A model generated the notes under the pieces. That model saw only the letters and a list, made by a program, of their open reading frames with translations, was not told where the DNA came from and did not search any database. A DNA stretch of 64,000 nt. Origin: Maribacter spongiicola (GTDB lineage: Bacteria > Bacteroidota > Bacteroidia > Flavobacteriales > Flavobacteriaceae). Of the stretch, positions 8,684-17,605 are shown one piece after another (within the stretch, counting starts at the first letter, position 1; the number at the start of each line of letters is the position of its first letter). A program made the translations under genes and the position numbers. The stretch spans positions 1,515,098 to 1,579,097 of the forward strand of contig NZ_SOAY01000010.1 of assembly GCF_004364165.1 (NCBI RefSeq), read 5' to 3'.

Positions 8684-10057
8684 ATGAAAACGAATGTAAC
8701 CGCAGTATTTGATATAGGTAAGACGAATAAGAAATTTTTTCTGTTCGATGAAGATTATCAAGAGATTTATCGAGAATATACCCGTTTTGATTCTATTGTA
8801 GATGAAGACGGTCATCCAACCGAAGATTTACATTCGCTACAAGCTTGGTTAAAAGAGGTTTTTGATAGAATACTAAATGCAAAAGAGCATAATATAACGG
8901 CTATAAACTTTTCTACATACGGTGCCAGTTTTGTACATCTCGATGAAAATGGTAAAGTACTGACACCATTGTATAATTATACAAAACCAATGGATGCAAA
9001 GGTTTTGAATGATTTTTATAAAAAGTATGGTCCTAAAAACGAATTTGTAAAAGTAACAGGCTCATCTGATTCAGGTATGTTAAATTCTGGAATGCAGTTA
9101 TATTGGATAAAACATACAAAGCCTGAAATTTATGATAAGATTGCCTTTTCATTGCATCTTCCACAGTACTTAAGTTACATTTTTACGGGTATACCTTTAA
9201 GCGAATATACAAGTATTGGTTGCCATACAGGCTTGTGGAATTATGCACAAAAAGATTATCACTCTTGGGTGTATAAAGAAGGTATTCATCGAATACTTCC
9301 TCCAATTGTTTCTACCGAGACAAGTATAAATATGAACTATAACGGTAAACGCATTAAAATAGGCGTAGGTATACATGATAGTTCTGCAGCTTTATTACCC
9401 TATGTAAGAAGTATTAAAAAGAAGTTTATTTTAGTGTCTACCGGTACTTGGAGTATAGCTTTGAATCCTTTCTCACAAAAGCACCTAACAGAAAAAGATA
9501 TAGAAAAAGATTGTATTAATTATATGAGAATTAATGGTAAGCCTGCAAAAGCAAGTCGTTTATTTTTAGGTAATGAGTATAGTTTGCAAGTAAAAAAGTT
9601 AAGCGAGAAGTTCAACGTACCTAAAGATTTTCATAAATCAGTTGAATTTAGTTATGATACCTTCTTTGCACTAATTAAAGACTTTAATTATTGCTTTAAA
9701 TGGGATGGTATTTCAGATAAGAACATGCCTTCTCAAACCAAATTTAATTTTGATAAGTTCGAGCATGCATATCATCAATTGATGATAGAATTAGTTCTGC
9801 TGCAAGTTGAAAGTATAAAGACAGCTACTGGTGATGATGTTATAGAAAAGTTATATATAGATGGTGGTTTTAGCGATAATGATGTATATATAAAATTGGT
9901 GTCTCATTACTTGAGAAATATGGAATTACGAACTACAGATTCTTCTCTAGGATCGGCATTGGGTGCTGCAATCGCTATTTCAGATACGGAGCTTAATTCA
10001 AAATTTTTGAAAAAGAACTACGCATTAAAAAAACACGTGCCCTTTATTATTAAATAA
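8684..10057 (+). CDS. rhaB: L-rhamnulokinase (FGGY-family carbohydrate kinase)
   Basis: A 457-residue FGGY kinase. The N-terminal phosphate-binding segment FDIGKTNKKFFLFD (about 10-23), the central LVSTGTWSIALNPF and the C-terminal LYIDGGFSDNDVYIKLVSHY correspond to the two actin-like lobes. The family includes kinases for other sugars. Its position directly after the rhamnose isomerase supports L-rhamnulose as substrate, giving L-rhamnulose-1-phosphate for the aldolase fusion. Ten bases separate it from the lactate dehydrogenase gene. Length and motifs look intact. Confidence 0.92.
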   Translation: MKTNVTAVFDIGKTNKKFFLFDEDYQEIYREYTRFDSIVDEDGHPTEDLHSLQAWLKEVFDRILNAKEHNITAINFSTYGASFVHLDENGKVLTPLYNYTKPMDAKVLNDFYKKYGPKNEFVKVTGSSDSGMLNSGMQLYWIKHTKPEIYDKIAFSLHLPQYLSYIFTGIPLSEYTSIGCHTGLWNYAQKDYHSWVYKEGIHRILPPIVSTETSINMNYNGKRIKIGVGIHDSSAALLPYVRSIKKKFILVSTGTWSIALNPFSQKHLTEKDIEKDCINYMRINGKPAKASRLFLGNEYSLQVKKLSEKFNVPKDFHKSVEFSYDTFFALIKDFNYCFKWDGISDKNMPSQTKFNFDKFEHAYHQLMIELVLLQVESIKTATGDDVIEKLYIDGGFSDNDVYIKLVSHYLRNMELRTTDSSLGSALGAAIAISDTELNSKFLKKNYALKKHVPFIIK

Positions 10058-10067
10058 GTAGAACTAT

Positions 10068-11216
10068 ATGGCAAATGAATTCAATTCAGATTATCCATCT
10101 GTAGACGATTTAAGAAATAAAGCAATGAGGAGAATTCCGAGATTTGCTTTCGAATATTTAGATGGCGGCTGTAATGAAGATATAAGTATTTCTAGAAATA
10201 CGTCAGAAATACGCGAGGTTCAACTTCAACCCCGGTATTTAAGGAATTATGGAACAAGTTCGATTAAAACCAAGGTTATGGGTATGGAGTTCGATGCTCC
10301 TTTTGGTATAGCACCTGTGGGTTTACAAGGTCTAATGTGGCCAAATACCCCAGCTATTTTAGCAAAGGCGGCACACAAGCATAATATACCTTTTATACTT
10401 AGTACCGTAACCACTATGGATATTGAAAAGGCTAGCGAACTTACAGAAGGTAATGCTTGGTTTCAATTATATAATCCGGTAGATGATGCTATTAGAGATA
10501 GTATTATTGATAGGGCAGAAGCTGCAGGTTGCCCTGTTTTAGTATTACTTTGCGATGTACCTACTTTTGGTTATAGACCTAGAGATTTTAGAAATGGATT
10601 GGCACTGCCGCCTAAAATGACAGCAACGAACATCATGCAGATTTTAGGTAAACCAACTTGGGCGTATAATACGCTAAAATATGGGCAGCCTACTTTTGAA
10701 ACGTTAAAACCGTATACTCCTGAAGGACTTAACCTAAAGCAATTAGGAGCCTTTATGGACAAAACTTTTTCTGGTAGATTAAATGAAGAGAAAATAAAAC
10801 CTATAAGAGACAGATGGAAAGGAAAATTGGTCTTGAAAGGTGTCGCCTCTGAACAAGATACCCAAGATGCCATACGAATGGGATTTGATGGAATTATCGT
10901 TTCTAACCACGGAGGAAGACAATTAGATGCAGCGCAATCAACCATTAATTCTTTACAGGAAATTGCTGCAAAATACAGTGATCAAATTGAGGTGATGATG
11001 GATAGTGGCTTACGTTCAGGTCCAGATATTGCTAGGGCTATGGCCAGCGGAGCAAAATTTACTTTTATGGGTCGTTCATTCGTATATGGTACTGGCGCTT
11101 TAGGTAATAAAGGCGGTGATCATACTATAGGTATGTTGAAGACTCAATTTAAACAAGTAATGGACCAACTTTGCTGTGAGCGAGTTGAAGATTTACCAAA
11201 TCACCTTATTAAATAA
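10068..11216 (+). CDS. lldD: FMN-dependent alpha-hydroxy-acid (L-lactate) dehydrogenase
   Basis: A 382-residue member of the FMN alpha-hydroxy-acid dehydrogenase family (LldD, lactate oxidase, glycolate oxidase). Visible features are the FMN-binding APVGLQGLMWPN segment, KGVAS with the conserved Lys, and the catalytic SNHGGRQLD, where His281 is the base and Arg284 binds the carboxylate. The C-terminal DSGLRSGPDIARAMASGA binds FMN phosphate. In this operon the substrate is predicted to be L-lactate made by the RhaE half of the first protein, giving pyruvate and electrons for the respiratory chain. Other 2-hydroxy acids cannot be excluded from sequence. Confidence 0.88.
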   Translation: MANEFNSDYPSVDDLRNKAMRRIPRFAFEYLDGGCNEDISISRNTSEIREVQLQPRYLRNYGTSSIKTKVMGMEFDAPFGIAPVGLQGLMWPNTPAILAKAAHKHNIPFILSTVTTMDIEKASELTEGNAWFQLYNPVDDAIRDSIIDRAEAAGCPVLVLLCDVPTFGYRPRDFRNGLALPPKMTATNIMQILGKPTWAYNTLKYGQPTFETLKPYTPEGLNLKQLGAFMDKTFSGRLNEEKIKPIRDRWKGKLVLKGVASEQDTQDAIRMGFDGIIVSNHGGRQLDAAQSTINSLQEIAAKYSDQIEVMMDSGLRSGPDIARAMASGAKFTFMGRSFVYGTGALGNKGGDHTIGMLKTQFKQVMDQLCCERVEDLPNHLIK

Positions 11217-11230
11217 AAACAACCAAAATT

Positions 11231-12643
11231 ATGAGCCAAAACCATCATGAAGAAGATATAGTTGAAGAAATAGCTGGCGGTGAATTTGAAAGAGAACCGG
11301 TTCCACAATCGAAATTAAAAAGTTGGAAAAGCTTTCTTGGTATGTATGCAGGTGAACATGCTGCAGGTACCGAATTTGTAATTGGACCATTATTTTTAAC
11401 CACAGGTGTTAGTGCTTTCGATTTGATTATTGGCCTTTTGCTAGGTAATTTAATGGCAGTATTAAGTTGGCGATTTTTAACTTCGGAAATTGCAGTAAAA
11501 AGACGTTTGACCTTATACTACCAATTGGAAAAAATTTGTGGTAAAAAATTGGTCATTGGGTATAATTTGGCAAACGGTATTTTATTCTGCTTTTTAGCGG
11601 GTGCTATGATCACCGTTTCGGCTACTGCAGTGGGTATTCCTTTTGATATGGAAATGCCTAAACTTACCGATACACTACCAAATGGACCTACCTGGATTAT
11701 TATAGTATTAGTTATTGGTGCCGTTATATCATTAATAGCATCTAAGGGTTATGATACAGTTTCAAAAGCAGCTAATTGGATGTCGCCAATTATAGTTTTA
11801 GCCTTTGTTGCCTGCGGTATTGTTGCATTGCAGCAATTAGGCGTTGGTAGTTTTCAAGATTTTTGGAATATATGGGGTGAGGGTGGAGAACCTTTTCCAG
11901 GTCAAATTAAATATACGTTTTGGCATGTTTTCTTTTGGTCATGGTTTGCTAATGGTGCTATGCATATTGGTATGTCAGATCTTTCTGTATTTCGTTTTGC
12001 GAAAAAAGCAAGTTCAGGGTGGACAACCGCAGCAGGTATGTATGTAGGTCATTATATGGCTTGGATTGCAGCTGCATTGTTATATGCCGTTTACGTGCAA
12101 ACGCCAGAAGCTCAAGCATTATTGGGTCAAGGTTTGGCGCCCAACGTAGCTCCGGGTCCTTTAGCATATAACGCAATTGGTGTATTCGGTATTATTGCAG
12201 TGGTATTGGCAGGTTGGACGACCGCAAACCCTACCATTTATAGAGCAGGTCTTGCTTTTCAGGCAATTATGCCAAAAACATCAACATTTTGGGTAACTAT
12301 ATTGGCAGGTTCTATTGCAACTATCGCAGGTCTTTTTCCTGCTTTTGCTATGAAGTTACTTGATTTTGTAGCATTATATGGTTTTATTTTAGCTCCTGTA
12401 GGTGCTGTAATTGTATTTGAACATTTCTTTCACAACCAAGCAGGCATCGTTCAAAATTATGCAGAGTTGGCAGGTGAAAAATTCAATAAATCTGTATTAC
12501 TGGCATGGGGTATCAGTTTTGGGCTTTTCTATTACATATCAATTCAATTTGATGTCTTTTTATCATTCGTAACATTACCAGCGTGGTTATTATGTGGTGT
12601 TTTGTTCTTGATATTCAGTAAAAAGTTTCAAAAGAAAATGTAA
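11231..12643 (+). CDS. NCS1-like (purine-cytosine permease-type) membrane transporter
   Basis: A 470-residue integral membrane protein with about 11-12 hydrophobic helices after a hydrophilic, acidic N-terminus of about 35 residues. The first helices (FLGMYAGEHAAGTEFVIGPL, then LIIGLLLGNLMAVLSWRF) and the Trp-rich WHVFFWSWFANGAMHIGMSD resemble the nucleobase:cation symporter-1 fold. As the last gene of the rhamnose operon it is unlikely to carry nucleobases. L-rhamnose, or lactate, is the inferred substrate. No other rhamnose permease such as RhaT is seen in the window. Family placement is by pattern only. Confidence 0.7.
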   Translation: MSQNHHEEDIVEEIAGGEFEREPVPQSKLKSWKSFLGMYAGEHAAGTEFVIGPLFLTTGVSAFDLIIGLLLGNLMAVLSWRFLTSEIAVKRRLTLYYQLEKICGKKLVIGYNLANGILFCFLAGAMITVSATAVGIPFDMEMPKLTDTLPNGPTWIIIVLVIGAVISLIASKGYDTVSKAANWMSPIIVLAFVACGIVALQQLGVGSFQDFWNIWGEGGEPFPGQIKYTFWHVFFWSWFANGAMHIGMSDLSVFRFAKKASSGWTTAAGMYVGHYMAWIAAALLYAVYVQTPEAQALLGQGLAPNVAPGPLAYNAIGVFGIIAVVLAGWTTANPTIYRAGLAFQAIMPKTSTFWVTILAGSIATIAGLFPAFAMKLLDFVALYGFILAPVGAVIVFEHFFHNQAGIVQNYAELAGEKFNKSVLLAWGISFGLFYYISIQFDVFLSFVTLPAWLLCGVLFLIFSKKFQKKM

Positions 12644-12646
12644 GGG

Positions 12647-12676
12647 TATCATTGAAATTAATTCGATGATAGTTTT
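12647..12676 (+). terminator. Terminator of the rhamnose operon
   Basis: TATCATTGAA (12647-12656) pairs with TTCGATGATA (12662-12671) around an ATTAA loop, with one wobble pair, followed by GTTTTA. It starts 4 bp after the permease stop codon. Confidence 0.6.
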
Positions 12677-12762
12677 ATTAGTTATATAACATTGGTTAAG
12701 GGTGTTTAAACTAAATTATAATGCCTATAACTAGTGTATATTTTAATACTTAAACACTTCTA

Positions 12763-13737
12763 ATGAAATTAATAAAGTGGGGAATTATTGGATGCGGAAA
12801 TGTAGCTGAGGTCAAAAGTGGTCCGGCTTTCAATAAAACGGAAAACTCAGAACTGATTGGAGTCATGCGGCGTAATGGTGCAAAGGCAAAAGATTTTGCT
12901 GATAGACATAGTGTACCCTACTGGACAGATAACGCCGATGATTTATTGAACAATGACGATATTAATTCCATTTACATTGCAACACCACCCTCTACGCATT
13001 TAGAATATGCATTAAAGGCGCTTTCATTGCATAAAAATGTTTATCTAGAAAAACCGATGGCATTAACTTTTAAAGAAGCAGAGACCATTGGTGAGGCTGT
13101 AAAAAGTTCTCGAGGAAAGTTAAGTGTTGCCCATTATCGTAGAAAATTACCTGCCTTTAGTAAAGTGAAAGAATTAATCGATGCCAATGCTATAGGCAAA
13201 ATACTGATTGCTGACATTCAAATTCTACAACCTAAAAAATCTAAATTAATCGCGAATTCAGAAGAGAATTGGCGGTTAAACCCACAAGTTTCCGGTGGTG
13301 GATTGTTTTATGATATAGCACCACATCAAATCGATTTAATGTATCACTATTTTGGGGCTTTTAAGAACATTTCAGGATCGTCGACATCAAGTAATTCTGA
13401 AATGGTAGAAGATACTGTAAACGGGATTATTGAGTTTGAAAATGGAGTGCAATTTCGCGGAATTTGGAACTTTGTTGGGAATGAACTTTATAGCAAAGAA
13501 CAATGTATTATTTATGGTACACAGGGCAGTATAAGTTTTTCATTTTATGGAGATAGTATCGTTGTTAGAACCAAAGACAAAGAAGATGTTTTAAAGTTTA
13601 ATAATCCAAAACACATACAACAGCCTATGATTGCTTCGGTGGTTTCTTATTTTCTAGGAAATAAAGAAAATCCTTGCGCAGTTGAAGAAGGTATTCTAGT
13701 TATGAAAGCGTTGGAGAAATTAAGTGGGCGTCAGTAA
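12763..13737 (+). CDS. Gfo/Idh/MocA-family oxidoreductase
   Basis: A 324-residue NAD(P)-dependent oxidoreductase. The N-terminal Rossmann motif is GIIGCGNVAEVKSGP (about 7-21). The conserved LEKPMALTFKEA follows in the middle, then the C-terminal alpha/beta domain with GGGLFYDIAPHQIDLM. Members act on sugars, inositols or sugar derivatives, and the exact substrate is not readable. It has no signal peptide, so it is cytosolic. It stands alone, 119 bp after the rhamnose operon and beyond a likely terminator, and lacks the shared element. It is convergent with the GMC oxidoreductase gene. A pairing of the two in 3-keto-sugar chemistry is possible but unproven. Confidence 0.85.
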   Translation: MKLIKWGIIGCGNVAEVKSGPAFNKTENSELIGVMRRNGAKAKDFADRHSVPYWTDNADDLLNNDDINSIYIATPPSTHLEYALKALSLHKNVYLEKPMALTFKEAETIGEAVKSSRGKLSVAHYRRKLPAFSKVKELIDANAIGKILIADIQILQPKKSKLIANSEENWRLNPQVSGGGLFYDIAPHQIDLMYHYFGAFKNISGSSTSSNSEMVEDTVNGIIEFENGVQFRGIWNFVGNELYSKEQCIIYGTQGSISFSFYGDSIVVRTKDKEDVLKFNNPKHIQQPMIASVVSYFLGNKENPCAVEEGILVMKALEKLSGRQ

Positions 13738-13804
13738 ATAAGCTATCGATTATCTACTGACTTTTTCCCAAGAAATTTTAAATATTTACAACTAAAATTA
13801 AAGC

Positions 13805-15505
13805 TTAAAGATTTCGCTTTTTTAGTTCCTCTACAGCATGGTTTGCTGCTCTGGCGGTTAATGCCATATAAGTTAATGATGGATTTTGGTTTGCAGACGA
13901 GGCCATACATGCCCCATCGGTAACATATACATTCTTTACTTCATGTAACTGATTGTGTTTATTTAGTATCGATGTTTTTGGGTCGTGCCCCATTCTTGCA
14001 GTACCCATTTCATGAATACCACCGCCCATATAAGAATCTCGTTTATTTGCTCTTACATCCTTAAACCCTGAAGTTTCAAGCATTTCTTGTGCTTGAATAA
14101 TCCAATCTTCTTTCATCAACTTTTCGTTTTCTTTGAATTCTGCATCAAAAACTATAGTTGGCAGACCATACTGATCTAGTTTATCATAATTAAGCCACAT
14201 ATGGTTTTCGTGATAGGGCAGTACCTCGCCAAAACCACCAAGGTTAATTCTCCAACCACCTGGTTCTAGCATAGCTTCTTTAAACTTTACGCCATAATTA
14301 TATTCAGGTATTACGGTACCGTAATCATTACGACTTGCCCCACCTTGATAGCCATAACCTCTTATGAAATCTGTTTTTTCAGAATTGGAGTTAATATTTC
14401 TGAATCTAGGGATATAAAATCCATTAGGTCTTCTGCCTTTATAATATTTGTCATCATAACCATCAATTTTAGCAGAAGCTCCACCACCTAATTGATGATC
14501 CATTATGTTATGCCCTAATTCTCCACTAGCGTTACCCATACCGTTAGGGAACGTTTCAGATTTGGACTGCATTAAAATTGCTGTTGAAGCCATAGATGAG
14601 GCACATAAAAAAATAACTTTTGCTTTAAATTCTAAAACTTCTTTTGTGTTTCTATCGATGATTCTAACCCCTGTGGCTTTCTTTCTATCCTTGTCGTATA
14701 ATACCTCTGTAACTATAGAATCTGGTCTAAGTGTCATATTTCCAGTAGCCTCAGCCATTGGTATGGTCGATGAATTGGAGCTGAAATAAGCTCCGTAAGG
14801 GCACCCGCGTTTGCATCTATTTCTATATTGACAAGTACCTCTACCTGCACCTGGTTTTGAACCTTCGGTAATATGAGCAACTCGACCTATTGTCAATACT
14901 CTATCGCTATAGTTCTTTTCTATGCCATTTTTTAAGTGTTCTTCAACACAATTAAGTTCCATTGGCTTTAAAAATATACTATCAGGCAAATGTGGTAAAC
15001 CCAATGCTTCACCACTAATACCTACATGTTTTTCTACATATTCGTACCATGGTTCTATGTCTTTGTAACGAATGGGCCAATCTACGCCAATGCCATCTTT
15101 GGCATTTGCTTCAAAATCTAAATCTGACCAACGGTAAGTTTGTTTACCCCATATTAATGAACGCCCACCAACTTGAGTACCTCTTATCCAATCAAAACGT
15201 TTAGCTTCTTGATAATCATATTCTGAATCATCGTTAAAAAAATGGCGTGTAGTTTCATCGATTTTCCAACGAGATTGTTTTGGGTATTTGGCTTTTGTTT
15301 CGGCAGTCATCTCTCCTGCATGCGGCAAATCCCAAGGGTCTAGGTGCATGTGAGGATAGTCTATAACATGGTTTACCATTCTTCCACGTTCCAAAACAAG
15401 GGTTTTTAAGCCTTTTTCGCATAACTCTTTTGCAGCCCAACCTCCGCTAATACCAGTACCTACAACTATAGCATCAAAAGTTTCGTTTATCGTATTTTCT
15501 GACAT
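13805..15505 (-). CDS. GMC-family FAD-dependent oxidoreductase
   Basis: A 566-residue flavoprotein. It has the FAD-binding GTGISGG (16-22), the second nucleotide-binding segment RGTQVGGRSLIWGKQTYRW, and C-terminal HEMGTARMGHDP and NQNPSLTYMALTARAA. The middle contains C225, C231 and C235 (CQYRNRCKRGCPYGA), as in bacterial sugar-oxidising GMC enzymes that pair with a small Tat-exported subunit. No such subunit gene is adjacent and this protein has no signal peptide. It is a single-gene unit with its own copy of the shared element (15554-15573), so it belongs to the same regulon as the rhamnose genes. Its substrate, perhaps a sugar or oligosaccharide, is unknown. Confidence 0.88.
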   Translation of the reverse strand: MSENTINETFDAIVVGTGISGGWAAKELCEKGLKTLVLERGRMVNHVIDYPHMHLDPWDLPHAGEMTAETKAKYPKQSRWKIDETTRHFFNDDSEYDYQEAKRFDWIRGTQVGGRSLIWGKQTYRWSDLDFEANAKDGIGVDWPIRYKDIEPWYEYVEKHVGISGEALGLPHLPDSIFLKPMELNCVEEHLKNGIEKNYSDRVLTIGRVAHITEGSKPGAGRGTCQYRNRCKRGCPYGAYFSSNSSTIPMAEATGNMTLRPDSIVTEVLYDKDRKKATGVRIIDRNTKEVLEFKAKVIFLCASSMASTAILMQSKSETFPNGMGNASGELGHNIMDHQLGGGASAKIDGYDDKYYKGRRPNGFYIPRFRNINSNSEKTDFIRGYGYQGGASRNDYGTVIPEYNYGVKFKEAMLEPGGWRINLGGFGEVLPYHENHMWLNYDKLDQYGLPTIVFDAEFKENEKLMKEDWIIQAQEMLETSGFKDVRANKRDSYMGGGIHEMGTARMGHDPKTSILNKHNQLHEVKNVYVTDGACMASSANQNPSLTYMALTARAANHAVEELKKRNL

Positions 15506-15526
15506 TTTAAATTCTTATGTTCATTC

Positions 15527-15573
15527 TAAAATTACTGTTTTGAGATAAAGGTAGTATCCTGTACTATGCGGTA
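15527..15573 (-). promoter_or_regulatory. GMC oxidoreductase promoter with shared regulatory element (site C)
   Basis: On the gene strand TACCGCATAGTACAGGATAC spans 15573-15554. A 19-bp spacer follows, then TAATTTTA at 15534-15527. The predicted transcript start is only about 16 bp before the ATG at 15505. No terminator is visible between this promoter and the uronate operon upstream, so read-through is possible. Confidence 0.75.
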
Positions 15574-15608
15574 AATTTAAAATGGAATTGAATACTAATA
15601 ATGATGGA

Positions 15609-16793
15609 TTATAATTGTTTGACAGTAACTATTAATGGGTTTTTAAGTCGTTTTGAAAAGGTATTCAAATAGGCATTCCATTCTTCTTGCGAATTAAATT
15701 GGCTACTTTTTTTCCAACCAAAACCTGCATAATAAATTACTTTGCCATCAGTTACCTTAATAGTAGAAAAGAGGTTGCTCTCATCTTTTTTGTTGGTAAC
15801 ATAGTGCTCGTAACCTATCATATTATCATTAGGTACCACAATTGCCGTTCCTATTTCAGAATCATCAAGAGGTTCCCAATAACTTACCCAACCGTTTTGT
15901 TCGTTTACTGCAATTTCTCCTTCTTTATTATGAAGTGTAAGTCCGGCAGAAATAGTATCAGTACCTTTTAAAGAAATCTCAAATCTTGATAAATTGCTAC
16001 CATAGTCTAAAGAAATCTTTTTTTCTTCTGAAATTATACTCCCATCAGCGTTCCATTTTTCATAAGTTAAAATGAAGCTAGTTCTAATTGGACCAGTTGT
16101 AATGGTTTTCCAAGTTGTAAAATTTTTGGAAAAATAATAAATGGAATCGACCTTTTTTGCAATGCCACCGACACCACGGCTAACACCTACATGAAAGTTA
16201 TCTAAACCTTCACCGTCATCTTTATGATAACTACCATCTGTCTTCAACTCTTTATGGTACCATTTGTTTATGATTGGGTAATCGACCCTTTTTAGCCATG
16301 CATCGATACCGCTAGATAATGTACCCCCTTTTACACCATCTTCTTTCATCTTTTGAGCAACCGGACCATAAGTTCTAAAAGCTACCCTATTGTTTTCCCA
16401 TGCATAATCATCTGTTCTTTCAGGTACAAACCTTGAATAGCATATTGGGATACTATCTGTTTCTTTAGACTTTTCTTTAAAGATAACTTCAAATGTTTTT
16501 TTGCTTTTTGCCGGTATTTCGGGTTGAAACAAAAGATAATCCATCCTTTTATCACCATCATTGTCTACAACTTGCGATATTAATTCCTCTTTTGAATCAA
16601 AATCGCGAATTACAATCTCTTGTTCTTTATTCTCAAATTTAAATGCATCTAAATCAATAGAAACAGTTTCTAAAGAACGATCTGCCTCGGTAGTATTTTC
16701 AATAATTATTTGAGGATAGGATTTGCCTTGTTCATTGCAAGAAAAAAAAAGAAATAAAAAAGAGAAGCTGAATAAAAGGATGGATTTTCTCAT
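15609..16793 (-). CDS. DUF4861-family lipoprotein
   Basis: About 394 residues from the ATG at 16793. This start gives a lipoprotein signal (MRKSILLFSF to FFSC, Cys19). An in-frame ATG at 16832 would overlap the upstream gene and bury the signal. The body has no known catalytic motif that I recognise. Segments such as RVAFRTYGPVAQ, DNFHVGVSRGVGGIA and YAGFGWKKSSQF match the DUF4861 family as I recall it, whose members often sit next to kduI and kduD in uronate clusters. It is the last gene of the uronate operon, 13 bp after kduD. A role in periplasmic handling of unsaturated uronates is inferred from context only. Confidence 0.8.
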   Translation of the reverse strand: MRKSILLFSFSFLFLFFSCNEQGKSYPQIIIENTTEADRSLETVSIDLDAFKFENKEQEIVIRDFDSKEELISQVVDNDGDKRMDYLLFQPEIPAKSKKTFEVIFKEKSKETDSIPICYSRFVPERTDDYAWENNRVAFRTYGPVAQKMKEDGVKGGTLSSGIDAWLKRVDYPIINKWYHKELKTDGSYHKDDGEGLDNFHVGVSRGVGGIAKKVDSIYYFSKNFTTWKTITTGPIRTSFILTYEKWNADGSIISEEKKISLDYGSNLSRFEISLKGTDTISAGLTLHNKEGEIAVNEQNGWVSYWEPLDDSEIGTAIVVPNDNMIGYEHYVTNKKDESNLFSTIKVTDGKVIYYAGFGWKKSSQFNSQEEWNAYLNTFSKRLKNPLIVTVKQL

Positions 16794-16806
16794 AGTTTTT
16801 TGGGTT

Positions 16807-17601
16807 TTAATCTTCATTACTTGGTTTGCCAATAGTGGCTAAAATTCCGCCATCAACATAAACTACATGACCATTAACAAAATCACTTGCTTTAGAAGCC
16901 AAAAAAATTGCAGCTCCTGCTAAATCATCTGGGTCACCCCATTTGGCAGCCGGTGTTCTGTTAATGATAAAATCGTTAAATGGGTGTCCATCTACCCTTA
17001 TAGGCGCAGTTTGTGAAGTAGCAAAATACCCTGGACCGATACCATTGGTCTGAATATTGTGTTTAGCCCATTCGGTCGCCATATTTTGTGTAAGCATTTT
17101 TAATCCGCCCTTTGCTGCAGCATATGCCCCAACGGTATTACGACCAAGCTCACTCATCATAGAACAAATATTTATGATCTTACCTTGCTTTCTAGCAATC
17201 ATGTCTTTGACCACATGTTTAGATACTATGAAAGGACTAACCAAATCAATATCAATGACCTGCTTAAAATCTGCTACTTCCATTTCCTCTAAAGGTGTTC
17301 TCTTTATAATACCTGCATTGTTCACCAATATATCAATTGGGCCAACTTCGTTTTGAATAGCATTTATGGCATTGATTACTTGAGTTTCATCTGCGACGTT
17401 AAATTTGTAGCCAACCGCATTAATGCCTTCATTTTTGTAATGGGCTACAGCATCATCAATTTTTTGTTGAGATGAATTTCCGTTGACTATTATTGTTGCC
17501 CCGGCTTTACCTAAACCTTTGGCCATGGCCATACCAAGACCATGGGTACTACCGGTTACTAAAGCAATCTTTCCTTTTAGATTAAAAAGTTCTATACTCA
17601 T
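16807..17601 (-). CDS. kduD: 2-dehydro-3-deoxy-D-gluconate 5-dehydrogenase-type SDR (KduD)
   Basis: A 264-residue classical short-chain dehydrogenase: cofactor motif TGSTHGLG (16-23), NNAG (94-97) and catalytic Tyr160/Lys164 (YAAAK). The C-terminal DGHPFNDFIINRTPAAKWGD and VYVDGGILATIG fit KduD and gluconate-5-dehydrogenase relatives. In the pathway it reduces 3-deoxy-D-glycero-2,5-hexodiulosonate (DKII) to 2-keto-3-deoxygluconate. It lies 4 bp after kduI, whose product it would use. SDR substrate assignments by sequence are not certain, but the pairing with kduI makes this one strong. Confidence 0.9.
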   Translation of the reverse strand: MSIELFNLKGKIALVTGSTHGLGMAMAKGLGKAGATIIVNGNSSQQKIDDAVAHYKNEGINAVGYKFNVADETQVINAINAIQNEVGPIDILVNNAGIIKRTPLEEMEVADFKQVIDIDLVSPFIVSKHVVKDMIARKQGKIINICSMMSELGRNTVGAYAAAKGGLKMLTQNMATEWAKHNIQTNGIGPGYFATSQTAPIRVDGHPFNDFIINRTPAAKWGDPDDLAGAAIFLASKASDFVNGHVVYVDGGILATIGKPSNED

Positions 17602-17605
17602 ATAT

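Noticed and set aside
10571-10945. 124-codon open frame antisense to the lactate dehydrogenase gene
   Set aside because: It lies fully inside a well-supported gene on the other strand, and its residue composition is that of a shadow frame.
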